A DNA stretch of 64,000 nt from Chloroflexota bacterium (GTDB taxonomy: Bacteria > Chloroflexota > Anaerolineae > Anaerolineales > Villigracilaceae). Location: positions 1 through 64,000 of the forward strand of contig JAAENC010001036.1 of assembly GCA_024224815.1 (NCBI GenBank), given 5' to 3'. This document shows, in pieces, positions 35,618-43,427 of this stretch (positions within the stretch are counted from its first letter, which is position 1; each line of letters begins with the position of its first letter). Position numbers and translations under genes: made by a program. The notes under the pieces were generated by a model. The model was not told where the DNA came from. It did no database searches and saw nothing but the letters and a program-made list of their open reading frames with translations.

Positions 35618-36592
35618 ATGGCCAAGAATAGCTTACGCATCCTTTTTATCTACGGAAATGATGAATTTGCGCTCGCGCGTCGATTGAAAAAAGTTCAGCA
35701 GCGCGTAGATAAAGAGGGAATGAACACCACCCAGCTCGAAGCGCGTACGATGAGAAAAGAAGAGCTAAATACGGCTGTCAACGCGATGCCATTTTTAGCC
35801 GAACGTAGATTGGTATTATTAGAGAAGCCATCAGGGGAATATAGAGGAAAAAATCAGCGAAATGATTTTATTGCTTTCCTGGAGAGTGTCCCTGAAACAA
35901 CAGTTCTGGTGCTTTTTGAAGAAATGGACGAGAAAAAGGCAGCAAAAAATTGGCTTGTTAAATGGGCACAAGGTGCAAAAGAAATTGCGCGGGCAGAGGC
36001 GTTTATGCTCCCCAAAGCCTGGCAAACGGCCGATTGGGTAGCTCGTATCCAGAAAGAAGCGAAGTCGCAGGGCGGAGAAATCGAGAGCCAAGCTGCCGCG
36101 CGTTTAGCAGAAATGACGGGAACAAATACGCGCCAAGCTGCGCAAGAAATTACAAAATTGCTCACTTATGCAAATTTTTCCCGCTCGATCACCCTCGCAG
36201 ATGTGGAGTTGTTAAGTGTAAATACCGCGCAAGGCGATATTTTTGAACTTGTTGATGCATTGGGGAATGGTCGGGGCAAAGACGCGCAGGCCATGTTACA
36301 TCAATTGCTTGACGAGCAAGATGCCTTCTCAATTTTTGGGATGGTTGTGCGGCAATTCAGGCTTTTGCTCTTAGCTCGTGAAGTGCTTGATAACCGGGGC
36401 AATGTGCAAGCAGAATTAAAACAGCACTCTTTCGTTGCCAAAAAACTGACTGCACAGGCGCGCCATTTTGAAATATCAACGCTTGAAGCCATCTATAAAC
36501 GATTATTGCTTATAGATGAGGAAGCAAAAACGGGCAAAACGGCTCTTGATCTATCTTTGGATATGTTGGTCGTGGAATTAGCGGGGAAATAA
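35618..36592 (+). CDS. holA: DNA polymerase III subunit delta
   Basis: The 324-residue clamp-loader subunit opens the sliding clamp for loading on primed DNA. It has the usual order: an N-terminal Rossmann-like domain with RILFIYGNDEFALARRLKKV (about 6-25), a middle helical lid with LAEMTGTNTRQAAQEITKLL (about 163-182), and a C-terminal collar domain containing DIFELVDALGNGRGKDA (about 206-222). The delta subunit has no intact P-loop, as expected. Length is normal. It forms an operon with the DUF6391 gene through a 4-nt gap. Confidence 0.9.
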   Translation: MAKNSLRILFIYGNDEFALARRLKKVQQRVDKEGMNTTQLEARTMRKEELNTAVNAMPFLAERRLVLLEKPSGEYRGKNQRNDFIAFLESVPETTVLVLFEEMDEKKAAKNWLVKWAQGAKEIARAEAFMLPKAWQTADWVARIQKEAKSQGGEIESQAAARLAEMTGTNTRQAAQEITKLLTYANFSRSITLADVELLSVNTAQGDIFELVDALGNGRGKDAQAMLHQLLDEQDAFSIFGMVVRQFRLLLLAREVLDNRGNVQAELKQHSFVAKKLTAQARHFEISTLEAIYKRLLLIDEEAKTGKTALDLSLDMLVVELAGK

Positions 36593-36728
36593 ACCTTTCT
36601 ATAATTATCTCACCCAAGCGGATACGAGATCATCTCTGTTTCCCAATTACATTTTGGAAATAGCAATAATATTTACAGTTCTATTTCGTAACATGAACAT
36701 GCTATTGACGAAAAAGCAGGAAAGCATA

Positions 36729-37208
36729 ATGCAGAAAACAAGACATATCTTAATACACCTAATTACTATAATGCTCCTTACCTCCTTATCTTCTTGTAGT
36801 TCAACTGTTGAGCCACCACTTGAATTTGAAGAAGGGAATCTAAATAATCAAGTGAGACTTTTTGTCAGTCCTCAAGGGAACACATTTAAATCTACTGATC
36901 CAATTGCTCTTGGGATGATGTTCAAGACAGATACGGATATAGTTTTCCCAAACAATTACAATCTACGCTTATTTATTAGGGACAAAGAAAGTTGGAGAGA
37001 AATATCAGAGAAACCTGTTAATAGATATCCAATCGGAGAGTTCGTATTTTTTCCTGCAACTTCTCCTCAAGTGCTTTCTTTCTTTGTTGAACCCGAAGTA
37101 GTTACTGCACAGAAGTATTGGGTACGAATCTATGTTTCGGGCGAGATGATAGAGAACGGCGTTTCAAAAACAGTAGCATCCTACATCGACATTGAAATGA
37201 GACCATGA
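36729..37208 (+). CDS. Hypothetical lipoprotein
   Basis: 159 residues from ATG 36729, picked for the AGGAAAG upstream; a longer frame begins at 36654 without such a site. A basic start MQKTRH, a hydrophobic stretch and a lipobox-like LTSLSSC point to export and lipid anchoring. The mature part is predicted beta-rich (RLFIRDKESWREIS, KYWVRIYVSGE). No family is recognised. It stands alone, with no clear terminator downstream. Confidence 0.65.
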   Translation: MQKTRHILIHLITIMLLTSLSSCSSTVEPPLEFEEGNLNNQVRLFVSPQGNTFKSTDPIALGMMFKTDTDIVFPNNYNLRLFIRDKESWREISEKPVNRYPIGEFVFFPATSPQVLSFFVEPEVVTAQKYWVRIYVSGEMIENGVSKTVASYIDIEMRP

Positions 37209-37396
37209 TAACGATTTTCTCAATGCTCATCGTTTGGTAAGAGAAGAGTGTTTTACTTCCCAGAAATAATCTTTTTTGAGTGCTTTTGTTAGAACGCCCC
37301 AAGCATTGCATTATCTACATCAAATTTGTTGGTCACGACGCTGCCTATCGTAAAGGTAAAATGCCATTAAAGATGGCGAGAGTGAGCTTTAATTTC

Positions 37397-37717
37397 TCAT
37401 TTAAGATCATCTCGCAAAGGATAAAAAACATCCATAATTTCACAGTCAGTTAATGCTCGCCCGCTGTGTTTCACATTTGCAGGGATCAGTGCAATTTTCC
37501 CTTTTTCGAGCAACTCTTTTTCGCCATCGAGAATCATTTCAAATTTGCCCTCCACAACAACTGAAATTTGCTCTTGCGGGTGTGCATGTTCGGGCAATTC
37601 TGCGCCCTTTTCAATGCGCCAAAAAGATGTGGTCATATTTTCTGTATGGGCAAATTTCCCGTGAAAACCAGGCACCATTTCTTTTTCTTTTAGTGTCGAA
37701 AGATCAACAAAAGCCAT
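37397..37717 (-). CDS. Cupin-domain protein
   Basis: A 106-residue single cupin barrel. Metal-site motifs are visible: PEHAHPQEQISVVVEGKFEM (about 41-60, giving H, H, Q/E ligands) and ALIPANVKHSGRALTDCEIM (about 76-95, with the last histidine). Small cupins of this kind bind metals and sugars or hormones without a predictable reaction. AGGAGA precedes the start. Divergent from the DUF711 gene. Confidence 0.88.
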   Translation of the reverse strand: MAFVDLSTLKEKEMVPGFHGKFAHTENMTTSFWRIEKGAELPEHAHPQEQISVVVEGKFEMILDGEKELLEKGKIALIPANVKHSGRALTDCEIMDVFYPLRDDLK

Positions 37718-37782
37718 TTTTTTCTCCTCATATTTTTTTGCAGTAGAATCACCTCCATTCTAAACCATAAAAGGATTCTCAT

Positions 37783-38988
37783 ATGAAAATTCGCTCCATT
37801 ACCTATTTTTTTAATCCCGGATTTCCGCTTGATGAAAATAAACTTCGTGCTGCGGATGATTTTCTCCGTAATGCAAAAACTGCCTATCAAAATGCGGGAT
37901 ACGAAGTGCAAACCACACGCCTAGCAACGCCCTCCTTTATCAAAATTCTCGGCGAAAGTAATTTGGATAAAACGCCCGCGCTCGCAAATCAACTTGCTTC
38001 CGCTATGGAGACAATGGATGCTGAGTACGCATCTCTCGGCCCCGCCCTACCCGAATATCCGCGCAGCTACGAAATGATTCCTGAAGCGATCGCCGCAAGC
38101 GAAAACATTTTCTTTTCTGGCGAAATGGCTTCTGCGGAAAAAGGAATTTCCCTTCCTGCTATCAAAGCGTGTGCTGATGTGATCGTTAAAGCCGCAACTA
38201 TCGAAGCGAATGGTTTTGCCAATTTACGTTTTACCGCATTAGCAAATGTCCCCGCTGGCGGGCCTTTTTTCCCCGCTGCCTATCATGATGGGGATGAACC
38301 AGCTTTTGCGCTTGCCCTCGAAGCCGCTGATTTAGCAGTAGATGCTTTTGACGGAGAAAATACTGTAGATGAAGGGCGAAAAAAACTGGTCGAATCCTTT
38401 GAATCTCATGGGCAAAATCTTAGCAAAATCGCTAATTCGTTGAATTGCAGATTCTTGGGGCTTGATTTCTCCCTTGCCCCTTTCCCTGATGATGCAATTT
38501 CATTGGGCGGCGCAATAGAAGGTTTTGGTGTTCCCAAAGTGGGGATGCACGGCTCGTTGGCGGCATCCGCTATTTTGGCAGAATCCATTCAAAAGGCAGA
38601 ATTTCTACACACCGGCTTTAACGGGATGATGATGCCCGTTCTCGAAGATTCTGTTTTGGCGAAACGTGCTGCTGAGGGGAGTTTAACGGTGAAAGATTTG
38701 CTGCTTTATTCTGCGGTTTGCGGGACGGGCTTGGATACTGTCCCTTTGGCGGGAGATGTGAGAAAGGAAGAAATTGCTGCTTTATTGCTGGATGTCTCAG
38801 CCTTGTCGTTGAGATTGGCAAAGCCGCTTACGGCGCGGTTGATGCCGATCCCCGGCAAGCAAGCTGGGGACAGGAGCGAATTCGATTTCGCCTTTTTTGC
38901 TAATAGCCGCGTGATGAGATTAGAATCCGATGGGTTGAATCATCCTTTTGCTGGAGATGAAATTATCCAAATAAAGCCGCGTTTATAA
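37783..38988 (+). CDS. DUF711 (UPF0210) family protein
   Basis: A 401-residue protein related to UPF0210, a glycyl-radical-enzyme-like fold group without a known reaction. Visible landmarks are IRSITYFFNPGFPLDENKL (about 3-21), NVPAGGPFFPAAYHDGDEPA (about 153-172) and the C-terminal half with LDFSLAPFPD and GMHGSLAASAILAESI. AAAGGA precedes the start. It is not in an operon. The name conveys family only; no function can be given. Confidence 0.85.
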   Translation: MKIRSITYFFNPGFPLDENKLRAADDFLRNAKTAYQNAGYEVQTTRLATPSFIKILGESNLDKTPALANQLASAMETMDAEYASLGPALPEYPRSYEMIPEAIAASENIFFSGEMASAEKGISLPAIKACADVIVKAATIEANGFANLRFTALANVPAGGPFFPAAYHDGDEPAFALALEAADLAVDAFDGENTVDEGRKKLVESFESHGQNLSKIANSLNCRFLGLDFSLAPFPDDAISLGGAIEGFGVPKVGMHGSLAASAILAESIQKAEFLHTGFNGMMMPVLEDSVLAKRAAEGSLTVKDLLLYSAVCGTGLDTVPLAGDVRKEEIAALLLDVSALSLRLAKPLTARLMPIPGKQAGDRSEFDFAFFANSRVMRLESDGLNHPFAGDEIIQIKPRL

Positions 38989-38997
38989 ATTGAATTT

Positions 38998-39072
38998 GCG
39001 AGGAGAATGCTCCTCCGACGAAGCAATCTCACCGAGTTTGAGACCGCGTCGTCGCAAAAACATGCTCCTCGC
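38998..39072. repeat. Imperfect palindromic dispersed repeat
   Basis: A near-complete 75-nt palindrome: GCGAGGAGAATG at the left matches CATGCTCCTCGC at the right (11 of 12), with CGACGA/TCGTCG and TCTC/GAGA inside. The minus strand contains GAGATTGCTTCGTCGGAGGA, a signature of a repeat family frequent in Chloroflexota and other bacteria. A degenerate relative lies near 45905-45955. Confidence 0.7.
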
Positions 39073-39151
39073 GGAATCATTTGATATTTCTCTGTGCGCT
39101 CGCTGTACTCTGTGGTAAAACTGAGCGGAGAATATATTATTGGAGGCTACG

Positions 39152-40069
39152 ATGAATTTACCGAAATATGCTTATTTTAAAAACAAGATTGTCCCCTATG
39201 CAGAGGCGAAGGTGGGCGTGCTGACCCATGCATTAAATTATGGAACGGGCGTTTTTGGCGGGGTGCGGGCTTATAAAAATGATGATGATGGAAATTTATA
39301 TCTTTTCCGTCCTTACGATCATTACAAACGCTTTTTGAATTCGTGCAAAATGATGTTGATGGATTTTGACGAAACACCAGAGAGCATGACGCAACATACG
39401 ATCGATTTGATTCGTAAAAGCGGTTTCAGGGAAGATGTTTATATCCGTCCTTTGGCGTATAAATCGGATGAGATCATTGGGGTGAAATTGCATGATGTGG
39501 GCGCGGATTTTACGATCGTGGCTTTGCCTTTCGGGAAGTATGTATCGAATGATACGAATGCCCATGTGACGATTTCTTCGTGGCGACGCTTGGATGATAA
39601 TGTGATCCCCGCGCGCGGGAAGATCAGTGGCGCGTATGCGAATTCGGCTTTTATCAAGACCGATGCGATGCGCTCCGGTTTTGACGAGGCACTCGTTTTG
39701 ACGCAAGCCGGGCATCTTTCGGAGGGTAGCGCAGAAAATATCTTTATGGTGCGGGATGGTGTTTTATATACGCCCGCTGTTTACGAAAATATCCTTGAAG
39801 GGATCACACGCCGCTCGATCATGGAAGTGGCAGAGAAAGAATTGGGGATGAAAGTGGTCGAACGCCCGATAGACAGAACAGAAATTTATATTTGTGATGA
39901 ATTCTTTATGACAGGAACCGCCGCTCAAGTGACCGCGATTACGCAAGTGGATCATCGCCCCGTTGGGGATGGCGTAATGGGGCCGGTTGCCTCGAAATTG
40001 CGTGAGTTATTCTTTGATATTGTGCGCGGGAAGAATCCCAATTATAAAGATTGGAATGTAGAAGTTTAG
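39152..40069 (+). CDS. ilvE: Branched-chain amino acid aminotransferase
   Basis: The 305-residue PLP fold-type IV enzyme interconverts leucine, isoleucine or valine with their 2-oxo acids. ATG 39152 is chosen (GGAGG at 39142-39146); an in-frame TTG at 39140 is less likely. Motifs: YGTGVFGGVRAY (about 32-43), the lysine-bearing ARGKISGAYANSAFIK (about 149-164), HLSEGSAENIFMV and the terminal FMTGTAAQVTAI cofactor-phosphate loop. Length is typical. No other branched-chain synthesis gene is adjacent. Confidence 0.94.
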   Translation: MNLPKYAYFKNKIVPYAEAKVGVLTHALNYGTGVFGGVRAYKNDDDGNLYLFRPYDHYKRFLNSCKMMLMDFDETPESMTQHTIDLIRKSGFREDVYIRPLAYKSDEIIGVKLHDVGADFTIVALPFGKYVSNDTNAHVTISSWRRLDDNVIPARGKISGAYANSAFIKTDAMRSGFDEALVLTQAGHLSEGSAENIFMVRDGVLYTPAVYENILEGITRRSIMEVAEKELGMKVVERPIDRTEIYICDEFFMTGTAAQVTAITQVDHRPVGDGVMGPVASKLRELFFDIVRGKNPNYKDWNVEV

Positions 40070-40070
40070 A

Positions 40071-40147
40071 AAGCTAGGAAAGAGGGATTAGGTAATTAGG
40101 AAACAGAAAAATCTCTCAAGATGAGTTGTCTTGGGAGATTTTTTTAT
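40071..40147 (+). repeat. Terminator-bearing dispersed repeat, copy 1
   Basis: GGGATTAGGTAATTAGGAAA followed by CAGAAAAATCTC and a hairpin (40108-40122 with 40130-40144, one G-U) ending in T7. It is nearly repeated at 40724-40795. The hairpin serves as the ilvE terminator. Confidence 0.7.
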
Positions 40148-40175
40148 ACGTACGAGTAGAAGAAAAAATATAATT

Positions 40176-40604
40176 ATGATTAAGAATATTACTAAGGTAT
40201 TTCTTCTTGCATTCAGCATAACACTTACTTTGTCTTTGTTTCTCTTCGTGTACACCTACTTAGATCTCTACCCAAAGTCATACGATATCCAAATAAAGAA
40301 ACCTGGCGTAGGCAAATATGTCGCAAATGGATCCACTGTAATACCTTCTGGACACAAAATTTGTGAAACACTTTCTTGGGGTATTGAAGCTCAAACAAAT
40401 GAAAAGTTAAGAGTTGTGCAAAATTATTATCGAGAAAGATTTGATGAATACGCGTATTACCCTGATGTAAATACATTTACTGTATATGCGATAAATGGAG
40501 AAAAATATGGGGTATCTGTTGTGAAATATATCTGGTTTTTTACGCCGAAAACATCACCATTTGCTTATGAAGTATCAACACATATTGATTTCTGTAGATT
40601 TTGA
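40176..40604 (+). CDS. Hypothetical membrane-anchored protein
   Basis: 142 residues from ATG 40176; a longer frame starting at 40131 would begin inside a terminator. One N-terminal hydrophobic segment (about 8-30) follows MIKNITK, so the protein is anchored or secreted. The remainder is polar and aromatic (VQNYYRERFDEYAYYPDV, then VKYIWFFTPKTS). No family is recognised. The ribosome site is weak. Flanked on both sides by copies of the same terminator-bearing repeat, which may indicate insertion or duplication of this segment. Confidence 0.55.
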   Translation: MIKNITKVFLLAFSITLTLSLFLFVYTYLDLYPKSYDIQIKKPGVGKYVANGSTVIPSGHKICETLSWGIEAQTNEKLRVVQNYYRERFDEYAYYPDVNTFTVYAINGEKYGVSVVKYIWFFTPKTSPFAYEVSTHIDFCRF

Positions 40605-40723
40605 TATTAGTCTATAAATTGCCATCAGCTAAAAGCGTACACTTGTTATTTTTTTCGCCATCGCCTATAGAAGGCTGAGAAAAACTAACTCCTATTCACC
40701 AAATACCCCCCAAAAGGATAATT

Positions 40724-40795
40724 GAAAAGGGATTAGGTAATTGGGAAAGAGAAAAATCTCCCGCTCTTTTGGAAAGAGTGGGAGATTTTATTTTA
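40724..40795 (+). repeat. Terminator-bearing dispersed repeat, copy 2
   Basis: GGGATTAGGTAATTGGGAAA then GAGAAAAATCTC and a 17-bp hairpin (40753-40769 with 40773-40789, one G-U) followed by a T-rich tail. It matches copy 1 at 40071-40147 except in the hairpin loop region. Lies between the hypothetical gene and the converging DUF1059 gene. Confidence 0.7.
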
Positions 40796-40811
40796 GGAAT
40801 AACGACTGTTG

Positions 40812-41048
40812 CTAATCTTCTGGTAATGCTTCAAATTCTTTTTTCTTTTTTTCGAACCATTCCTTCATCGCATCTGGTTTTTGCATTAGTGCTTGCATTT
40901 CATTCATTGCATCAAGATGTGCCTGATCTTTCTTTTGAAACATCTTTGTGCCATGCTGCTTGCTCATTTCTGCGATCTCTTCAAAAGAGTTTGCGTGAAA
41001 TTCTTTCTCACATGCGCCCCCGAGTTCTTTGCAGGTCATCGTTTTCAT
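40812..41048 (-). CDS. DUF1059-family small protein
   Basis: The 78-residue cytosolic protein begins MKTMTCKELGGACEKEFHAN, the conserved N-terminal motif of DUF1059 with two cysteines. It continues FEEIAEMSKQHGTKMFQKKD and a charged helical tail. Family members are small and uncharacterised. AAAGGA precedes the start, and an extended -10 (TGTTATACT on the minus strand) lies at 41124-41132. Confidence 0.85.
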   Translation of the reverse strand: MKTMTCKELGGACEKEFHANSFEEIAEMSKQHGTKMFQKKDQAHLDAMNEMQALMQKPDAMKEWFEKKKKEFEALPED

Positions 41049-41123
41049 ATCTTTTTATCCTTTAATAAATTCTCAAACTGAATATTGTGAATTTCAGACA
41101 TTTTATGTCGCATTTAGATAAGC

Positions 41124-41132
41124 AGTATAACA
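41124..41132 (-). promoter_or_regulatory. Extended -10 promoter of the DUF1059 gene
   Basis: The minus strand reads TGTTATACT, an extended -10. TTGACA occurs upstream, but only 13 bp from it. Confidence 0.4.
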
Positions 41133-41256
41133 TATTTGATTTTGTCAACAAAAAGCATATCTTCATTAATATGATGTTTTTGAATAGGTGTTGCATATAA
41201 AGCATAAATTGAATTCTGTGAGAATATCAGATATGAATACTGTACAACAAAATCAT

Positions 41257-42141
41257 CTAGCTCCTATTTACCAAATAAACGCCCAAAAGAATAATTGCCC
41301 CGCCGAGCAAAGAAACCCATGTGATTGGCTCTTCTAAGATCGCGGCGGCAACAACGACTGTGACGAGTGGCTCAAGATAAAGAAATGCACCTACTTGTGA
41401 TGTGGAGAGTTCTTGGAGGGCATCGTACCAGGCAATATAAGCCAGCCCTGAGCAAAAGACGCCTAAAAAGACAATGCCTATCCAGCCATTGAGTGATAAG
41501 TTGGGGATTTCGCTCCAGTTATTACCAGCAAAAAAGGCGATGGAGGAGAAGAGCCAGCCAAAGATCATGACGTAGAACATCATCCGTGCGGCGGGATGGG
41601 TTTTTAGTCCACGGCGGGATAGGGCGGAGAAAATTGCCCAATTTAGGGCGCTGAGCATAATCATATAGTCGCCTGGGGTGCCGAATTGAGAGGAGAAGAT
41701 GCTTTTTAACTCTCCGTTGCTGACGATTAGAAGCACGCCAAATGCCGCGAGCGCTATGCCAATACTTTGTAGCCAGGTTATTTTTTCTTTTAGGATCAGC
41801 CATCCCAACAATGCCATGAAAATGGGTGCTGTGGCGACAATCCAGGCTGTGGTGGAGGCTTGGGCAGTGATTAGCGCTGTTGATTGAAGCCACTGATGCC
41901 ATGTGATTCCGAGAAATCCGAGCAGGGCGAAATAAGCCCATTCATTTTTAGCGGGGAGGGCAAATTCTTTTCGTGCCGTGACAGCGATGCCGAGAATGAT
42001 TATGCCCATCCCAAAACGCAGCCAAACGACAGTGATGGGGGAGACCTGTTGTACGCCGATTTTTGTGGCAATAAAGGATGCGCCCCAAGCGATGACGGCG
42101 AAGAGAACTTCGAGATAGAGGATGGCTTTTTCTTTGTTCAT
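41257..42141 (-). CDS. EamA/DMT-family transporter
   Basis: A 294-residue inner-membrane exporter with ten hydrophobic segments arranged as two five-helix EamA repeats, as in RhaT/YdcZ-like drug/metabolite transporters. N-terminal AVIAWGASFIATKIG (about 15-29) and the second repeat PGDYMIMLSALNWAIFSALS (about 152-171) are typical. The C-terminal EPLVTVVVAAAILEEPITW is the usual conserved end. Substrate unknown. Single gene, AGGAAAC upstream. Confidence 0.9.
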   Translation of the reverse strand: MNKEKAILYLEVLFAVIAWGASFIATKIGVQQVSPITVVWLRFGMGIIILGIAVTARKEFALPAKNEWAYFALLGFLGITWHQWLQSTALITAQASTTAWIVATAPIFMALLGWLILKEKITWLQSIGIALAAFGVLLIVSNGELKSIFSSQFGTPGDYMIMLSALNWAIFSALSRRGLKTHPAARMMFYVMIFGWLFSSIAFFAGNNWSEIPNLSLNGWIGIVFLGVFCSGLAYIAWYDALQELSTSQVGAFLYLEPLVTVVVAAAILEEPITWVSLLGGAIILLGVYLVNRS

Positions 42142-42154
42142 TTTTTTGCCCGTT

Positions 42155-42222
42155 TCCTAAGAGCAATGCTTTGCATTGCGATTTGTTAGAAATTCCAACG
42201 CGGAGCATTGGGACGAGGACTG
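42155..42222. repeat. Dispersed repeat with AATGC palindromes
   Basis: Contains AGAGCAATGCTTTGCATTGC and TTCCAACGCGGAGCATTGGG, each partly palindromic. The minus strand reads CAATGCTCCGCGTTGGAA, a motif type I know as dispersed in cyanobacterial and Chloroflexota genomes. One copy seen in this window. Confidence 0.5.
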
Positions 42223-42275
42223 TAAGCATTTTCTTAATAATTCGGAGAATTATACTCCGCTTGCCTTCTTGCGGG

Positions 42276-42281
42276 TATAAT
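42276..42281 (+). promoter_or_regulatory. -10 element before the MBL-fold gene
   Basis: TATAAT in GCGGGTATAATATGG. Predicted start near 42288 gives a very short leader of about 13 nt containing the ribosome site GGAGG. Confidence 0.5.
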
Positions 42282-42300
42282 ATGGGATGGAGGATCAACT

Positions 42301-42939
42301 ATGGAAATTACTTGGTACGGACAATCTTGTTTTAGACTTACAGAGCGCGGTTCTGCCTCTGTCGTGACAGACCCCTTCGATCATAAAGTCGTTGGTTATA
42401 GTGCTTTAAAACTTAAATCAGATATTGTGACCGTGAGCCACGAGGCCCCCGGGCATAATTTTTTGGATGCTGTCAAAGGCCATCAACATTTGCTTGATGG
42501 CCCCGGTGAATATGAGATCGGTGGCGTCTTTGTAACTGGCGTGCGAACAAATGGAAAAAAGAACGATGATCAGCCCCGTAATACGCTCTATGTTTTTGAT
42601 TATGATGGCATGACCGTTGCACATCTCGGCGATTTGCGGGAAGTGCCCACCCGCGCACAAGTCGATGCGCTTGGCGAAGTTAATATCGCCTTAGTGCCCG
42701 TTGGCGACGGTGGTGGATTAAGCGCCGCAAAGGCCGCAGAAGCGATCGGTGTTCTGGACCCAAAGATCGTTGTGCCCATGCACTATGCCACAGCCGATTC
42801 TAAATTGCCTTTTGATCCTCTGGATAAATTCATCAAAGAAATGGGTTTGGGAACGATCGAAACAGAAGCATCGCTAAAAATCACAAAGGGAAGTTTGCCA
42901 GAAGATACGCGTGTAGTTGTTCTTGAATATAAGAAATAA
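42301..42939 (+). CDS. Metallo-beta-lactamase-fold protein, UlaG-like
   Basis: A 212-residue COG2220-type MBL-fold protein, beginning MEITWYGQSCFRL, which is characteristic of the group. The first metal motif normally reads HxHxDH; here it reads SHEAPGH, keeping two histidine positions but losing the middle histidine and the aspartate. Later motifs PMHYATADSKL and HLGDLREV remain. Activity as a metal hydrolase is therefore uncertain. GGAGG precedes the start. The next gene follows after 14 nt. Confidence 0.82.
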   Translation: MEITWYGQSCFRLTERGSASVVTDPFDHKVVGYSALKLKSDIVTVSHEAPGHNFLDAVKGHQHLLDGPGEYEIGGVFVTGVRTNGKKNDDQPRNTLYVFDYDGMTVAHLGDLREVPTRAQVDALGEVNIALVPVGDGGGLSAAKAAEAIGVLDPKIVVPMHYATADSKLPFDPLDKFIKEMGLGTIETEASLKITKGSLPEDTRVVVLEYKK

Positions 42940-42953
42940 ATAGGAGCAATGCT

Positions 42954-43256
42954 GTGCCTGTCAAAATTTTGATGACCTGGGATATTTCACAAGAGAACGA
43001 ACAGAAATACTTTGAGTTCGTCATTGGCGAATTTGTCCCTGGTGTACAAAGGCTCGGATTTCATCCCCTTGATGCGTGGGCAACCCTTTATGGTGATTAT
43101 CCCCAAATTCAGGTCGGGATGATGGCCCCGGATGCTGAAAGTGCGCAAGAAGCCCTAAACTCTACTGCATGGATAGAGCTAAGAGAAAAACTTTTTGAAT
43201 ATATAGATGATTTCTCATATAAAATTGTCCCTGCACGGAGCGGGTTTCAATTTTAA
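42954..43256 (+). CDS. Small protein of dimeric-barrel type, function unknown
   Basis: 100 residues, starting at GTG 42954 because AGGAG sits seven bases upstream; a nearby ATG (42949) is out of frame and stops early. The pattern VKILMTWDISQENEQKYFEF, then EFVPGVQRLGF and a second beta strand VGMMAPD resembles dimeric alpha-beta barrel proteins, but no family can be assigned. Co-transcribed with the MBL-fold gene. Confidence 0.65.
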   Translation: MPVKILMTWDISQENEQKYFEFVIGEFVPGVQRLGFHPLDAWATLYGDYPQIQVGMMAPDAESAQEALNSTAWIELREKLFEYIDDFSYKIVPARSGFQF

Positions 43257-43274
43257 TTAATGCCTAAAATATAG

Positions 43275-43317
43275 AAGTGGGCACAAAGTATCTTTTTGCT
43301 TTGTGCCCACTTTTGTT
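43275..43317 (+). terminator. Terminator after the small barrel-type gene
   Basis: AAGTGGGCACAAAG (43275-43288) pairs with CTTTGTGCCCACTT (43299-43312), followed by TTGTTT. Confidence 0.85.
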
Positions 43318-43353
43318 TAGAAAAAGCGAGATTGAAATCTCTGCTCAAACAGT

Positions 43354-43378
43354 AAGTCCGTTTAAACGGACTTTTTAT
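43354..43378 (+). terminator. Second hairpin terminator, self-complementary
   Basis: AAGTCCGTTT (43354-43363) and AAACGGACTT (43364-43373) form a perfect 20-bp palindrome followed by T-rich sequence. Backup to the preceding terminator. Confidence 0.6.
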
Positions 43379-43427
43379 CTAAGCAGAAAATTCATTTTCG
43401 CTCTACCACCAAACCAAAAATGTAAAA

